Assembly (NCBI GenBank): GCA_964406505.1
Contig: CAYORX010000002.1
Span: 1-64,000, forward strand
Direction: 5' to 3'
Length of the DNA: 64,000 nucleotides
From: DTU015 sp964406505
GTDB taxonomy: Bacteria; Bacillota; Sulfobacillia; Fermentithermobacillales; Fermentithermobacillaceae
Program-made: the position numbers and the translations under genes
Notes under the pieces: generated by a model
Seen by the model: only the letters and a program-made list of their open reading frames with translations
Databases searched by the model: none
What the model was told of the DNA's origin: nothing
In this document: positions 1 through 8,680 of the stretch, piece after piece
Numbering within the stretch: the stretch's first letter is position 1
Layout: each line of letters opens with the position of its first letter

Positions 1-208
1 AAAGGTAAGGGTGAAAAGGTAGTGTAAGAGACTACCGGCAACCGGGTGACCGGTTGGCCAGGTAAACCCCGTCCGGAGCAAGGCCAAATAGAGGGGCGAT
101 GATGCTGCCCGTAGAGTCCCTGGGTACGGCCGCTTGAGGGAAAAGGTAACTTTTCTCCCAGATAGATGACTACCCTTCGACAGAACCCGGCTTATAGGCT
201 TACTTACC
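1..208 (+). ncRNA. rnpB: RNase P RNA (type A), 3' portion
   Basis: This is the catalytic RNA of RNase P, which removes 5' leaders from pre-tRNAs. The window opens inside the gene, so the 5' strand of P1 and the upstream helices are missing. Visible conserved blocks are GGGTGAAAAGG (8-18) followed by GTAAGAGACTACCGG (24-38), AGGTAAACCCC (60-70), GGAGCAAGGCCAAATAG (76-92), and the 3' signature GATAGATGAC (162-171) with GACAGAACCCGGCTTATAGG (179-198). These match bacterial type A RNase P RNA. The 3' end is placed near 200-208, where the P1 strand runs out just before a T-run at 211-216. The T-run may mark transcription termination, but its partner strand lies outside the window. Confidence 0.93.
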
Positions 209-282
209 GTTTTTTACACTGCCGTATTCTTAAATCCAGAAACCCCATCATTTAGCGTTATTGCCAGGTCGTTACGATCGTT

Positions 283-2388
283 ATGAACATTAAACTAATC
301 AAAAAACAGATGTTAAAGGGAATTTTACCTTGTCGGAGAATCTATAACTACATATTAATTGGAAATATTCATGGCAAAGGATGCAATGGGTTGAGGCTAC
401 TGAGAAGAATCTGTTTTGGTATAATCGATGCTGTTTTAATAAACTTTGCTGCTGTATTTGCGCTTTATCTACGATTTGAATTAAGACTTCCTACATCATA
501 TTTGTCTGAATATGCAAAAGTATCTCCAGTTTTTACGGTCGTATCAATTGCGATTTTTGCCACGCTAGGATTATATTCTGTGATTTTGAGATATGCAAGT
601 ATAGATCATCTTTTGACATCTGCCGCGGGGGCTGTTCTTAGCACTGCGGTTTTGTGGGGGATTTTAAGGTATAGCGCTGCTTCCAAGTATCCTCGCTCGG
701 TTTTAATAATAACTGGGGTGCTTGAATTCATTTGTCTTGCCGGTTTAAGGATTTCGGTAAGGCTTTTTGATAGGGTTCAAAAACGTTTTTCAAAAGTTTT
801 TAATTACTCTGATGACCATGCACTTAAAGTGTTAATCGTAGGTGCTGGTGATGCGGGAGCCATCCTCGGAAGGGAATTGCTTAAACCTTCCGTACCTAAT
901 TACAAACTTATAGGCTATGTCGATGACGATTTGCTAAAGAAAAACACGAAGGTCAACAGAGTAAAAGTGTATGGGAACAGATATCTGATTCCGAAACTGG
1001 TTGACGAACTTGGCATCGACGAAGTCATTATTGCAATGCCATCAGTAGCACCTAAAGTTATTAAAGACATCGTAAAATTGTGCCAAAGCACCGAAGCCAA
1101 AGTAAAAGCCCTACCCAAATTATTAGATATGACAGGCAAACCTTTCGACATTAGCATGGTGAAAGATATCGATATAGAAGATCTTTTAAGCCGACCCGAA
1201 GTCAATTTGGATATCGAAAAAATTCGTGACTATATTTACGATAAAGATATTTTAGTTACAGGTGCAGGAGGCTCAATAGGAACAGAGATTTGCAGACAAA
1301 TTGCAGGCTTTCAGCCTAAAAGTTTAATATTGTTAGGGCACGGTGAAAACTCAATTTTCGAGGCAAATTTAACGCTGGATTTTGAGTTTCCCAAATTGAG
1401 AAAGTTTTTGGTCGTGGCTGATGTAAGAGATCAGATTAGGATCAAAGATGTTTTTTCTAAATATCGTCCCCAGGTTGTATTCCATGCGGCTGCCCACAAA
1501 CATGTTCCGTTGATGGAATCAAATGTTCAAGAGGCGATTAAAACTAATGTGTTCGGTACGCTCAATGTTTCTAGGGCAGCGCTTCATTACGAAGTTGAAA
1601 AACTGGTCATGATATCTACTGATAAAGCGGTGAATCCAACAAGCGTTATGGGTGCCAGCAAACGTGTAGCAGAATTGGTGGTTTTGTTTATGAACGCTCT
1701 AACCGAGGGTACCCAATTTGTATCCGTGCGATTTGGCAATGTACTCGATTCGAGGGGAAGCGTAGTGCCGATTTTTAGGCGCCAAATCGCTAAGGGCGGG
1801 CCGGTTACTATTACGCATCCGAAAATGTGCAGGTACTTTATGACAAAGAAAGAGGCGGTTGAACTTGTACTTCAAGCAAGCACCATGGGGCGCGGGGGCG
1901 AAATTTTTGTGCTCGATATGGGCGAGCCAGTGTCAATTTTGGAAATGGCTGAACAGATGATAAGGCTTTCAGGGCGGGAACCGTATAGCGAAATTCCTAT
2001 TCTGTTTACTGGGGTTAGACCAGGGGAAAAACTATTTGAAGAAATTCTTACAACAAAGGAATTTGCCTCAGCCACCCATCACACACAAATATTTGTTGCT
2101 AAACAGCAGCCTATGGATGTAGAGTCATTTCGTTTGAAGTTGGCAAAACTGGAAGAATTAGTATACCCCAAAGATCTCGTTTTGAGCGGGTTTGATGATA
2201 AAATTACTCAAACTGCAGTAAGCGAAATTTGTGCCGGTAGTAATGAGTTTGCCGCATCAGGTCATTCTGGAAATTCATCGATTTGGGCATATGATAAGAA
2301 TGAATTATTGGTGATGTCGAGAAACAGCGTAATTCTAAGACTTCTTAAGGAATTAGTGCCGGAATTTTCATGTAAGAATAGTAGATAG
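283..2388 (+). CDS. Polysaccharide biosynthesis nucleoside-diphosphate-sugar epimerase/dehydratase (CapD/FlaA1/WbpM family)
   Basis: Membrane-anchored sugar-nucleotide 4,6-dehydratase/5-epimerase of the kind that starts synthesis of modified UDP-GlcNAc-derived sugars for capsule, glycan or flagellin glycosylation. The first ~150 residues hold about four hydrophobic segments. A Rossmann-like CoA-binding-type domain follows (VGAGDAG near 188), then the SDR domain with TGAGGSIG from about residue 326. The catalytic region STDKAVNPTSVMGASKR starts near 445; this is the FlaA1-type motif in which Met replaces the classical Tyr of SDR enzymes. At 701 residues it is slightly long because of a ~60-residue nonconserved tail. 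No good ribosome site precedes the ATG at 283; in-frame ATGs at 310 and 370 are alternatives. It stands alone, with no polysaccharide gene cluster around it. Confidence 0.9.
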   Translation: MNIKLIKKQMLKGILPCRRIYNYILIGNIHGKGCNGLRLLRRICFGIIDAVLINFAAVFALYLRFELRLPTSYLSEYAKVSPVFTVVSIAIFATLGLYSVILRYASIDHLLTSAAGAVLSTAVLWGILRYSAASKYPRSVLIITGVLEFICLAGLRISVRLFDRVQKRFSKVFNYSDDHALKVLIVGAGDAGAILGRELLKPSVPNYKLIGYVDDDLLKKNTKVNRVKVYGNRYLIPKLVDELGIDEVIIAMPSVAPKVIKDIVKLCQSTEAKVKALPKLLDMTGKPFDISMVKDIDIEDLLSRPEVNLDIEKIRDYIYDKDILVTGAGGSIGTEICRQIAGFQPKSLILLGHGENSIFEANLTLDFEFPKLRKFLVVADVRDQIRIKDVFSKYRPQVVFHAAAHKHVPLMESNVQEAIKTNVFGTLNVSRAALHYEVEKLVMISTDKAVNPTSVMGASKRVAELVVLFMNALTEGTQFVSVRFGNVLDSRGSVVPIFRRQIAKGGPVTITHPKMCRYFMTKKEAVELVLQASTMGRGGEIFVLDMGEPVSILEMAEQMIRLSGREPYSEIPILFTGVRPGEKLFEEILTTKEFASATHHTQIFVAKQQPMDVESFRLKLAKLEELVYPKDLVLSGFDDKITQTAVSEICAGSNEFAASGHSGNSSIWAYDKNELLVMSRNSVILRLLKELVPEFSCKNSR

Positions 2389-2498
2389 AAATCAAATTAG
2401 TCTTCAACAAGTTATTATCATCATGCTTAGTGAGTATTATAGTATCGTAATATTACATCCGATTTTTGAGTTTGCAACTTTTCCGTGGGGGTGGCTGT

Positions 2499-3740
2499 GT
2501 GCCTCAACATGCCAAAGTCTTCATTAAAATGCTTCTAGGTGTCTGCATTGTTTTCAGCATTATGTGGATAATTAGCGGAACTTTGCCAAGAACTTTTTCT
2601 TCGGATGCACTAGCCTATTTTCAAAGTGATTTTCTCGAGAGGGCGTCGTACAGGGCTAATCGTGCATATGTATCTACGGGAGCCAGACATTTAATCGTGT
2701 TGGTAGTTCTGTTTTGGTTTGTTTATTCACGACAAAATGCGATCACGTCGTCTAGTTTACGAACTTTCAAGGGAGCGTCAACACGAAAGGCTTTTTGGAT
2801 AGGAGCAAGTCTAGCCTTACAAACCGGCCTTTTAATTGCTTTGGTAAGTTTGCCTTTTCAACTATATACTGGATATTTTCTAGAAAAAACATTTAGTCTA
2901 ACAAACCTTACACTTGCGAGATGGTTTCTAGAGTTTCTTAAAACCAAAATGCTCGACTTTTTAATCTATGCGATGGCAGGAGGTTTTGCTGCTGTATTGT
3001 TTGTGAGATATCCGGGATCCTGGCCGTATATTTTAACATTAGCGTGGTTTTTCAGCAGTATATTTTTTGTATATATTTATCCCTCCAAAATAGCTCCTAT
3101 GTTTGATGATTTTGTCCCTTTAGAAGATTTGACATTGCTTCAAGAAGTTAATGAACTTACAACTAAAGCAGGGATAGAAACTAATGAAGTAATGGTTATG
3201 AAAGCTTCCCTTAAAACCGTTAGGGCTAATGCATACTTTACTGGCGTTGGAAAGTCTAAGAGAGTTGTGTTGTATGATACGCTTATTGCTACTCATTCTC
3301 CTGAACAGATAAAATTAGTATTAGCGCACGAGCTTGGACATTGGAAGCATGGTCATATTGTAAAAAGTATTGCTATTTCTGCGGTAGGCATTCTCATTAT
3401 GAGCATGCTATTTTCACAAATTTCCAGTTTGATAGAACGGCGAATATGTGCGGAACGGCTTAAACAAGTATTTTTACAGTTTGTACTTTTTGTGGTTGTA
3501 TCTTCTTACTTAATTACACCTGTAGCTTCGTATTTATCAAGAAGAAATGAGATCGAGGCCGATTCATTTTCTCTTCAGATTACAAACGACCCCGATTCAT
3601 TCATTTCCGCAATGATTGAACTTGCAAAATCTAATCTAAGTGACGTAGAACCCCCAGTTTTTGTACGTTGGTTTTCGCGTACCCACCCTACAACTCTAGA
3701 AAGGATAAAAATGGGTGAAGGATGGAAATTAGCTCAATAG
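2499..3740 (+). CDS. Ste24-like M48 family membrane zinc metalloprotease
   Basis: Integral-membrane zinc protease related to CAAX prenyl protease 1 (Ste24). The zinc site HELGH is at about residue 274, followed by WKHGH, and the third ligand region is NEIEADSFS (EADS) about 70 residues later. Several transmembrane helices precede the catalytic motif and two follow it, the family's usual plan. Length is about 413 residues. I chose the GTG at 2499 because GGGGGTGG (2487-2494) lies just upstream; a longer in-frame TTG at 2466 lacks a ribosome site. In bacteria the substrate is unknown; membrane-protein quality control is the usual guess. It ends about 20 bp from the convergent dipeptidase gene, with no obvious terminator between them. 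Confidence 0.9.
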   Translation: MPQHAKVFIKMLLGVCIVFSIMWIISGTLPRTFSSDALAYFQSDFLERASYRANRAYVSTGARHLIVLVVLFWFVYSRQNAITSSSLRTFKGASTRKAFWIGASLALQTGLLIALVSLPFQLYTGYFLEKTFSLTNLTLARWFLEFLKTKMLDFLIYAMAGGFAAVLFVRYPGSWPYILTLAWFFSSIFFVYIYPSKIAPMFDDFVPLEDLTLLQEVNELTTKAGIETNEVMVMKASLKTVRANAYFTGVGKSKRVVLYDTLIATHSPEQIKLVLAHELGHWKHGHIVKSIAISAVGILIMSMLFSQISSLIERRICAERLKQVFLQFVLFVVVSSYLITPVASYLSRRNEIEADSFSLQITNDPDSFISAMIELAKSNLSDVEPPVFVRWFSRTHPTTLERIKMGEGWKLAQ

Positions 3741-3761
3741 ACCTGGTAGTTTTTGACGTAG

Positions 3762-5201
3762 TCAATGCGCTAGCTCGTACATGGCTCTAGCATAAATTTT
3801 CACCGTTAAAAGCAGATCGTCTATGCTTATGAATTCATCAGATTGATGAGCGGTAGCTTGTGTTCCAGGTCTTACAGGACCATATCCAACCCCATGAGGA
3901 ATAACCTTTGCGTATGTACCGCCTCCCATTGTTAAAGGTTCACTGTAATCGCCAGTTTCTTCACGGTAAATTCGTAAAAGTGTTTTAACAATATGAGAAT
4001 CAGGATCGGTATAATGGGATTTACCTAAACTAGTTACCTCTAACCTTACGTTACCTGATTCGGGAGTTTGAAATGCAAGCACGCGAGATTTTAGCGCTTC
4101 AGGCATCATCTTAACTGGATATCGGATGTTGTATCTTCCTACCAGTTTCTTGTGTCCATTAATTTCCATAGTTTTGCAAACTCCTAGATTGCATGAGAGT
4201 CTACCGGAAATATCGTCTTCACATTGGATGTTAAGCCCTTTGCCGAATATTTCTGAAGCATCAGCTGCAAATTTGATATCTTCGAAAGAACCTAACTTTT
4301 CACCGAGACAGGTTACCAAATGAAGTACGGCGGCAATAGCGTTGGAACCTTCCCAGGGAACAGACGAGTGGCACGCGGTACCTTTACATTCGATGGTTAC
4401 TTGTCCTGGGACAACGGTAAATTCAAATGAAGGAAGAGTGGTCCCAGCTACCACATTTTTCAAACATGGAATATACTGTCGGAGTTCTGAAACTATGGTA
4501 GTTTCATGTGTTTCGGGGACCCTTAATACTACGTGGGCATCGGCGGGCACCATGTTAACCCTTTGGCCACCGAAAACCTCTACTAATGAGATTTTTCCAG
4601 GATTTATAGTTGCGGTTAGTTTGACGTTCATACTGCCCTTTTCTGCATACACCAAAGGGAACATTGCATCGGGTGTAAAGCCCCAATCCGGTTTTTCCTC
4701 AACTTTGAAATAATGCTTAACACAACGAAAACCCGATTCTTCGTTGCCTCCTACAACATGTCTGATTCTAGATGTTAACGGCAAATTGCTGTCTTTTATT
4801 GCTTTCAAACCATAAAGGCATGCTATAGTAGGGCCTTTATTGTCTTGGGCTCCTCTGCCGAATATTTTACCGTTAGATATCTCGCCGTAAGGGTTTTTGG
4901 TCCAACCGGTGCCAAACGGCACAACATCTATATGAGAAAGTGCCATAACCAGTCTTTTGCCTTTGCCTATTTGAGAATGAACTGCATAACCATCAACATT
5001 TTTAGTAATAAGACCGAGACTTGCGGCCTTTTCTAAATATAAGTCGAAAGCTTTTGCTACCTTGAATCCGAAAGGCATCAATTTTTCGGGTCGTTGCCCT
5101 ACGCTTGGAACAGCAATAAGCTGAAGCAGTGAAGATATGATTTCATCCTTATGAGCGTCTATCCATGTGTCAAGGTATTCGGAAAAGTTTAAGTAATTCA
5201 T
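3762..5201 (-). CDS. pepV: M20 family dipeptidase, PepV-like
   Basis: Cytosolic two-zinc M20 exopeptidase that hydrolyses dipeptides taken up from the medium. Metal-ligand motifs are in order: SHIDVVPFGTGW (His), GRGAQDNKGPT (bridging Asp), GGNEESG (catalytic and ligand Glu) and, near the C terminus, TAHQSDEFI (His). The lid/dimerisation insert between them is of PepV size, and about 479 residues matches PepV. The ATG at 5201 is preferred because AGAAGGTGAT lies about 10 bases upstream. An in-frame GTG at 5216 is inside that ribosome site. The gene is monocistronic and convergent with the M48 protease gene. Peptide use fits the amino-acid metabolism genes at the far end of the window. Confidence 0.9.
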   Translation of the reverse strand: MNYLNFSEYLDTWIDAHKDEIISSLLQLIAVPSVGQRPEKLMPFGFKVAKAFDLYLEKAASLGLITKNVDGYAVHSQIGKGKRLVMALSHIDVVPFGTGWTKNPYGEISNGKIFGRGAQDNKGPTIACLYGLKAIKDSNLPLTSRIRHVVGGNEESGFRCVKHYFKVEEKPDWGFTPDAMFPLVYAEKGSMNVKLTATINPGKISLVEVFGGQRVNMVPADAHVVLRVPETHETTIVSELRQYIPCLKNVVAGTTLPSFEFTVVPGQVTIECKGTACHSSVPWEGSNAIAAVLHLVTCLGEKLGSFEDIKFAADASEIFGKGLNIQCEDDISGRLSCNLGVCKTMEINGHKKLVGRYNIRYPVKMMPEALKSRVLAFQTPESGNVRLEVTSLGKSHYTDPDSHIVKTLLRIYREETGDYSEPLTMGGGTYAKVIPHGVGYGPVRPGTQATAHQSDEFISIDDLLLTVKIYARAMYELAH

Positions 5202-5285
5202 TGTTTGTGATATCACCTTCTTAGCAAAATGCTATTTTCGATTTCTGCATCGTTGATTTATTGTTAAACCATATGAGCTTCTCTT

Positions 5286-5966
5286 TCAAGAGATAGAATG
5301 GTTTTTGTTAAGAAATTTGATTATTAAGAGGGGAGTTTTTTGATCATCATTGCCAAAAGGGTTGGATTTAAGTATGTTTTTTATAAATTTGTTTTGATAT
5401 GGTTTAAGCGGAAAGGTTGTTCCTAAAATGTCTACAGTTCCCTGGTCGTTGACGTCCAATACTAGCGTCCACAAACCGGTTCTTTTCCATATTCGCTTAG
5501 CAACTAGATCCGGATCTTTCGGCCCCAATATTATGTGTCTTTCATAAGGAGGCATTGTGCCGCCAGAATCATCGATTTGAGCTATCTCATGGCCTGCTGC
5601 CCTAAAAAATAATCCTTTAATGCCAACTAACTTGCCAATAAGCCCGCAAAATGCCGCTGCGATAATCCTTGGCATACCTACTTCATTTATAGCTATTTGC
5701 ATAGAGCGTACTGCAGAGATACTTGCATCCGGATGAGCGAAACGTGACAACAATTTAGCTAAGTACCCAGGTTTTATAGAATTTGGCTCAATGGCTCTTC
5801 CTTGCATGATTGACACTACGGACTCTGCTATGCCCACAAGATCCGTGGGGTTTGTGATACCTTGGGTGTATCGGTAAACCACATCCGTAGGATCATCTTT
5901 GTCTGTGATCAAATGGGTTCGGATCCGCAACACGATCGAATTTCGCTCATTCCAATTGTGTTTCAC
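5286..5966 (-). CDS. Coenzyme F420-0:L-glutamate ligase family protein
   Basis: Member of the CofE/FbiB-ligase fold family that adds glutamate to F420-0 in methanogens and actinobacteria. In Bacillota, stand-alone homologues of this subgroup have no proven role. Recognisable blocks are VRSMQIAINEVG, IDDSGGTMPPYERH (a metal/nucleotide-site-like stretch), VDVNDQGTVDILG and SNPFGNDDQKTP. The 226-residue length fits the ligase domain alone, without the nitroreductase domain of FbiB. The GTG start at 5966 follows GGAGG at about 11 bases and overlaps the end of the amidase-fold gene by 20 bp, so translation is probably coupled. No other F420 biosynthesis gene is visible, so a different amide-bond-forming reaction is possible. 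The family assignment is firm and the substrate is not. Confidence 0.8.
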   Translation of the reverse strand: MKHNWNERNSIVLRIRTHLITDKDDPTDVVYRYTQGITNPTDLVGIAESVVSIMQGRAIEPNSIKPGYLAKLLSRFAHPDASISAVRSMQIAINEVGMPRIIAAAFCGLIGKLVGIKGLFFRAAGHEIAQIDDSGGTMPPYERHIILGPKDPDLVAKRIWKRTGLWTLVLDVNDQGTVDILGTTFPLKPYQNKFIKNILKSNPFGNDDQKTPLLIIKFLNKNHSIS

Positions 5967-7005
5967 AGTTCATCGGGCCTCCTGCATCTGGCGTTTTACT
6001 TGTACCGTGCGTATGAAGATAGCGTGCTATTCCGTTATATATAGATTGACCTAATCGTTTTTTGAACAAAGGCGCTCTAAAGTTAGCTTCGTCGGCAAAA
6101 TAGGTTAGACACAATGGTTTTATTTTTACAATTGGTATATTCAATTTTGACGATTGCACCATTGAACCGCGAACATCTGATTTAATACCCATTCTTTCAA
6201 ACAAAGCTAGTGCAACGTGATCAGCAAGTGATTTAGATTGCGCACACCCTTCAACATATGCTATTTGATATGTTTGACGTAAAGGGTCCTTGCTTTCAGA
6301 GGTATGAATTTTAACACAAAGTGCCGGTTTGCCCAGAATTAATATATTTGTTCGGTTTTCTTTTGCTACGGTTATATCGGTGGTTCTTGTCATGATCACA
6401 TGTGCGCCCGATAATTCAAGCAGCATATTTAGATGCTTAGATATTTCAAGGGTAACTTGTTTTTCTGTAAGATTTACAGGGCCAATAATTCCTCGATCTT
6501 TTCCACCATGACCTGGATCGACACCAATTCTTATACCCTTGAAAAGGTTTTGCAAAGGTTTTCTCGAAAAGCAGAAAGTCACCGCTGCAGGCAGGCCTTT
6601 TGTTTGAATGATTTTTACAGGAACGCCAGAGGTTTGCTGTAGGTCAGACGGAATTGATAACGGATGTTCTAAAATCATGTCAAGATATACACAGGGTAGC
6701 ACTTTCGGCCATTTCTGGTTTAACTGGCTACAAGGTTCATTATGAATCATTACAGATTTTATCAACCCATCAGCTACTATGATTTTGTCGGAGGCCATAA
6801 CAAGATCTACCCCACAAAGTGTAAATCTATATTTGAACGTTTTTACGGACTGCTCCGTAGCCGCATTAGAATTTTTTATAGGTGATTTATCTTCGAAAAG
6901 TATTTGTGTTGGCAAAGCAGTCAACTCTAACGTAAATTGCGATTGCCATTTTACTGTATCTGAGATAACAACAGATGGCCATGCATTTAAGATCGCTTTT
7001 TTCAT
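5947..7005 (-). CDS. N-acetylmuramoyl-L-alanine amidase fold (Amidase_3) protein, atypical
   Basis: The C-terminal half (from about residue 158) is an Amidase_3 domain, the zinc fold that cuts the MurNAc-L-Ala bond of peptidoglycan. Zinc ligands are visible in GVDPGHGGKDRG (His), LTEKQVTLEI (Glu) and VKIHTSES (His). Two things are odd. There is no signal peptide or N-terminal transmembrane helix (MKKAILNAWPSVVISDTV), although amidases act outside the membrane. The C-terminal stretch that normally carries the catalytic Glu (E-x-G-F) reads LTYFADEANF, with Leu at that place. The N-terminal ~150 residues are a beta-rich domain I do not recognise. The ATG overlaps the upstream decarboxylase stop by 4 bp. 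It may be an intracellular or non-hydrolytic binding version. Confidence 0.8.
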   Translation of the reverse strand: MKKAILNAWPSVVISDTVKWQSQFTLELTALPTQILFEDKSPIKNSNAATEQSVKTFKYRFTLCGVDLVMASDKIIVADGLIKSVMIHNEPCSQLNQKWPKVLPCVYLDMILEHPLSIPSDLQQTSGVPVKIIQTKGLPAAVTFCFSRKPLQNLFKGIRIGVDPGHGGKDRGIIGPVNLTEKQVTLEISKHLNMLLELSGAHVIMTRTTDITVAKENRTNILILGKPALCVKIHTSESKDPLRQTYQIAYVEGCAQSKSLADHVALALFERMGIKSDVRGSMVQSSKLNIPIVKIKPLCLTYFADEANFRAPLFKKRLGQSIYNGIARYLHTHGTSKTPDAGGPMNCETQLE

Positions 7006-8564
7006 ATGTTTTTCACCACTCTTAGAGTTGATAATGTCCTATCTGCTGGACCGGAAATGCCAAAGGCTAAGTGTTTGATTATTTGGAGATATTCGATGAT
7101 ATCTTGCGAAATTATTTCGCCTGGGTATAGCAAAGGTATGCCCGGGGGGTAGCAGGTAACCACTTCGGCGCTAATCAGTCCCAAACTTTGCTTCAAAGAT
7201 ACTTTTCTCCATTCCGATTGAGTAGCCTTTCTTGGGCTAATAGCTAATCTAGGCACAGGGGGAAGAGTCGGAATCGTTTTTCGAGTGTCCGAAAGTTCTT
7301 GTGAAATTTGTCCGCTTGTGACAGCGGATTTTAAACTTTTCAGACCATTAATCAATGCAGATATATCTTTAAGTGTATTTCCGAAACTTATTATAAAAAG
7401 GATGTTGTATAGATCAGACATTTCAGCCTGCATTCCCATTCGGGTTTTTAAATATGATTCGGCTTGGTACCCTGTAATGCCCAATTCTTTTACCGTTATC
7501 GTTATCTTAGTAGGATCGAAGTCGTCTACCCCATTACGTTCTTTAATTTCCTCCCCGAAACAATATAACCCAGGGATTTTGTTAACTTCTTTTCTTAATT
7601 TGTTAGCTAAAAAAATGGCTCTATCTACAAGTTCAAAGCCTTGAGTAGCCATTTGTCTTCTTGCGGCGTCTAAGGATGCCAACAATAAATATGAAGCACT
7701 TGTTGACGTTAAACATTGGAACGACGTTTTTATACGAACTCTATCGATGTTCGACCCCTGGATGTGCAAATAGGAAGCTTGCGTTAGTGCACCGATCATT
7801 TTATGTGCACCTTGAGCTACTGCATCGGCACCTATCTTTAGCGCAGGTTGGGGCAAATCTTTGTGAAAGTGGAAATGAGGGCCATGTGCTTCATCAACGA
7901 GTAGTAATTTGTTGTGGGAGCGAATGATGGAACGAATTGATGAAAGATTTTGATGTGTTCCGTAATAAGTAGGGTTAACAAGCAATACTGCTTTGGCTTT
8001 TTGCCCATCTGTTTGGTTCGTTATGCAATTGATTAGGGCGTTTTCTTCGACCCCAAAAGCAAAACCTAAATATTCATCATAGACGGGCAAAACAAACACA
8101 GGGTTAGCACCTGCTAGTATGATAGCGGAAAGTATCGACTTGTGAATGTTTCTTGGTATTATGAGGTAGTCACCGTCATTTAGACTCGCAATGACCATGG
8201 TATGTATAGCACCTGAAGTTCCATTCACCATGAAAAAAGTTTGTTCCGCGCCGAAAAGTTGCGCTGCTAGTGTTTGGGCTTGCTTAATACATCCGCGTGG
8301 CTCGTGAAGTTCATCCATATCAGGCACACCGGTGACGTCACATTCAAAGGATTTGTGCCCGATGATTGACAAACATGCTTCGTCAGCCCCTTTTCCACCT
8401 TTATGACCTGGCATGTGAAACCTAATCGTACCGGCATATTTTATTAGTGCATCTAGTATAGGAGTTTTACTTTGGTTTAAATTTTGACTTTGATTGAGTC
8501 GAAAAGATGTTTTGGTAGTTTGTGTTTGACTTGTTTCCGGCAAAGAGTCAGAAGTTCTGGTCAA
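7002..8564 (-). CDS. Orn/Lys/Arg decarboxylase-family PLP enzyme
   Basis: Fold-type I PLP enzyme of the group III basic amino-acid decarboxylase family, in the SpeA-like short form common in Bacillota (520 residues, no N-terminal receiver-like wing domain). Diagnostic blocks are FHMPGHKGGKG near residue 52, ECDVTGVPDMDELHEP, FMVNGTSGAIH, VNPTYYGTHQNL, LLVDEAHGPHFHFH, and the PLP lysine in QGAHKMIGALTQ. Arginine, lysine or ornithine is the expected substrate; polyamine supply is the usual role, but residues do not settle the choice. The TTG start at 8564 follows GGGGGTGA. It lies upstream of, and overlaps, the amidase-fold gene. Confidence 0.9.
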   Translation of the reverse strand: MTRTSDSLPETSQTQTTKTSFRLNQSQNLNQSKTPILDALIKYAGTIRFHMPGHKGGKGADEACLSIIGHKSFECDVTGVPDMDELHEPRGCIKQAQTLAAQLFGAEQTFFMVNGTSGAIHTMVIASLNDGDYLIIPRNIHKSILSAIILAGANPVFVLPVYDEYLGFAFGVEENALINCITNQTDGQKAKAVLLVNPTYYGTHQNLSSIRSIIRSHNKLLLVDEAHGPHFHFHKDLPQPALKIGADAVAQGAHKMIGALTQASYLHIQGSNIDRVRIKTSFQCLTSTSASYLLLASLDAARRQMATQGFELVDRAIFLANKLRKEVNKIPGLYCFGEEIKERNGVDDFDPTKITITVKELGITGYQAESYLKTRMGMQAEMSDLYNILFIISFGNTLKDISALINGLKSLKSAVTSGQISQELSDTRKTIPTLPPVPRLAISPRKATQSEWRKVSLKQSLGLISAEVVTCYPPGIPLLYPGEIISQDIIEYLQIIKHLAFGISGPADRTLSTLRVVKNI

Positions 8565-8680
8565 TAAATCACCCCCAAAAAGACTATATGTTTTTCAGTT
8601 TATTCTAATAGAGTGTGAATCGTTACCAGAAACAGTGTTTAATTCAAGGTGTGTTCTCGATACACTCAAACGCACATCAT

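Noticed and set aside
4342..4713. 123-residue open frame on the plus strand
   Set aside because: Antisense to the dipeptidase gene; no ribosome site or domain.
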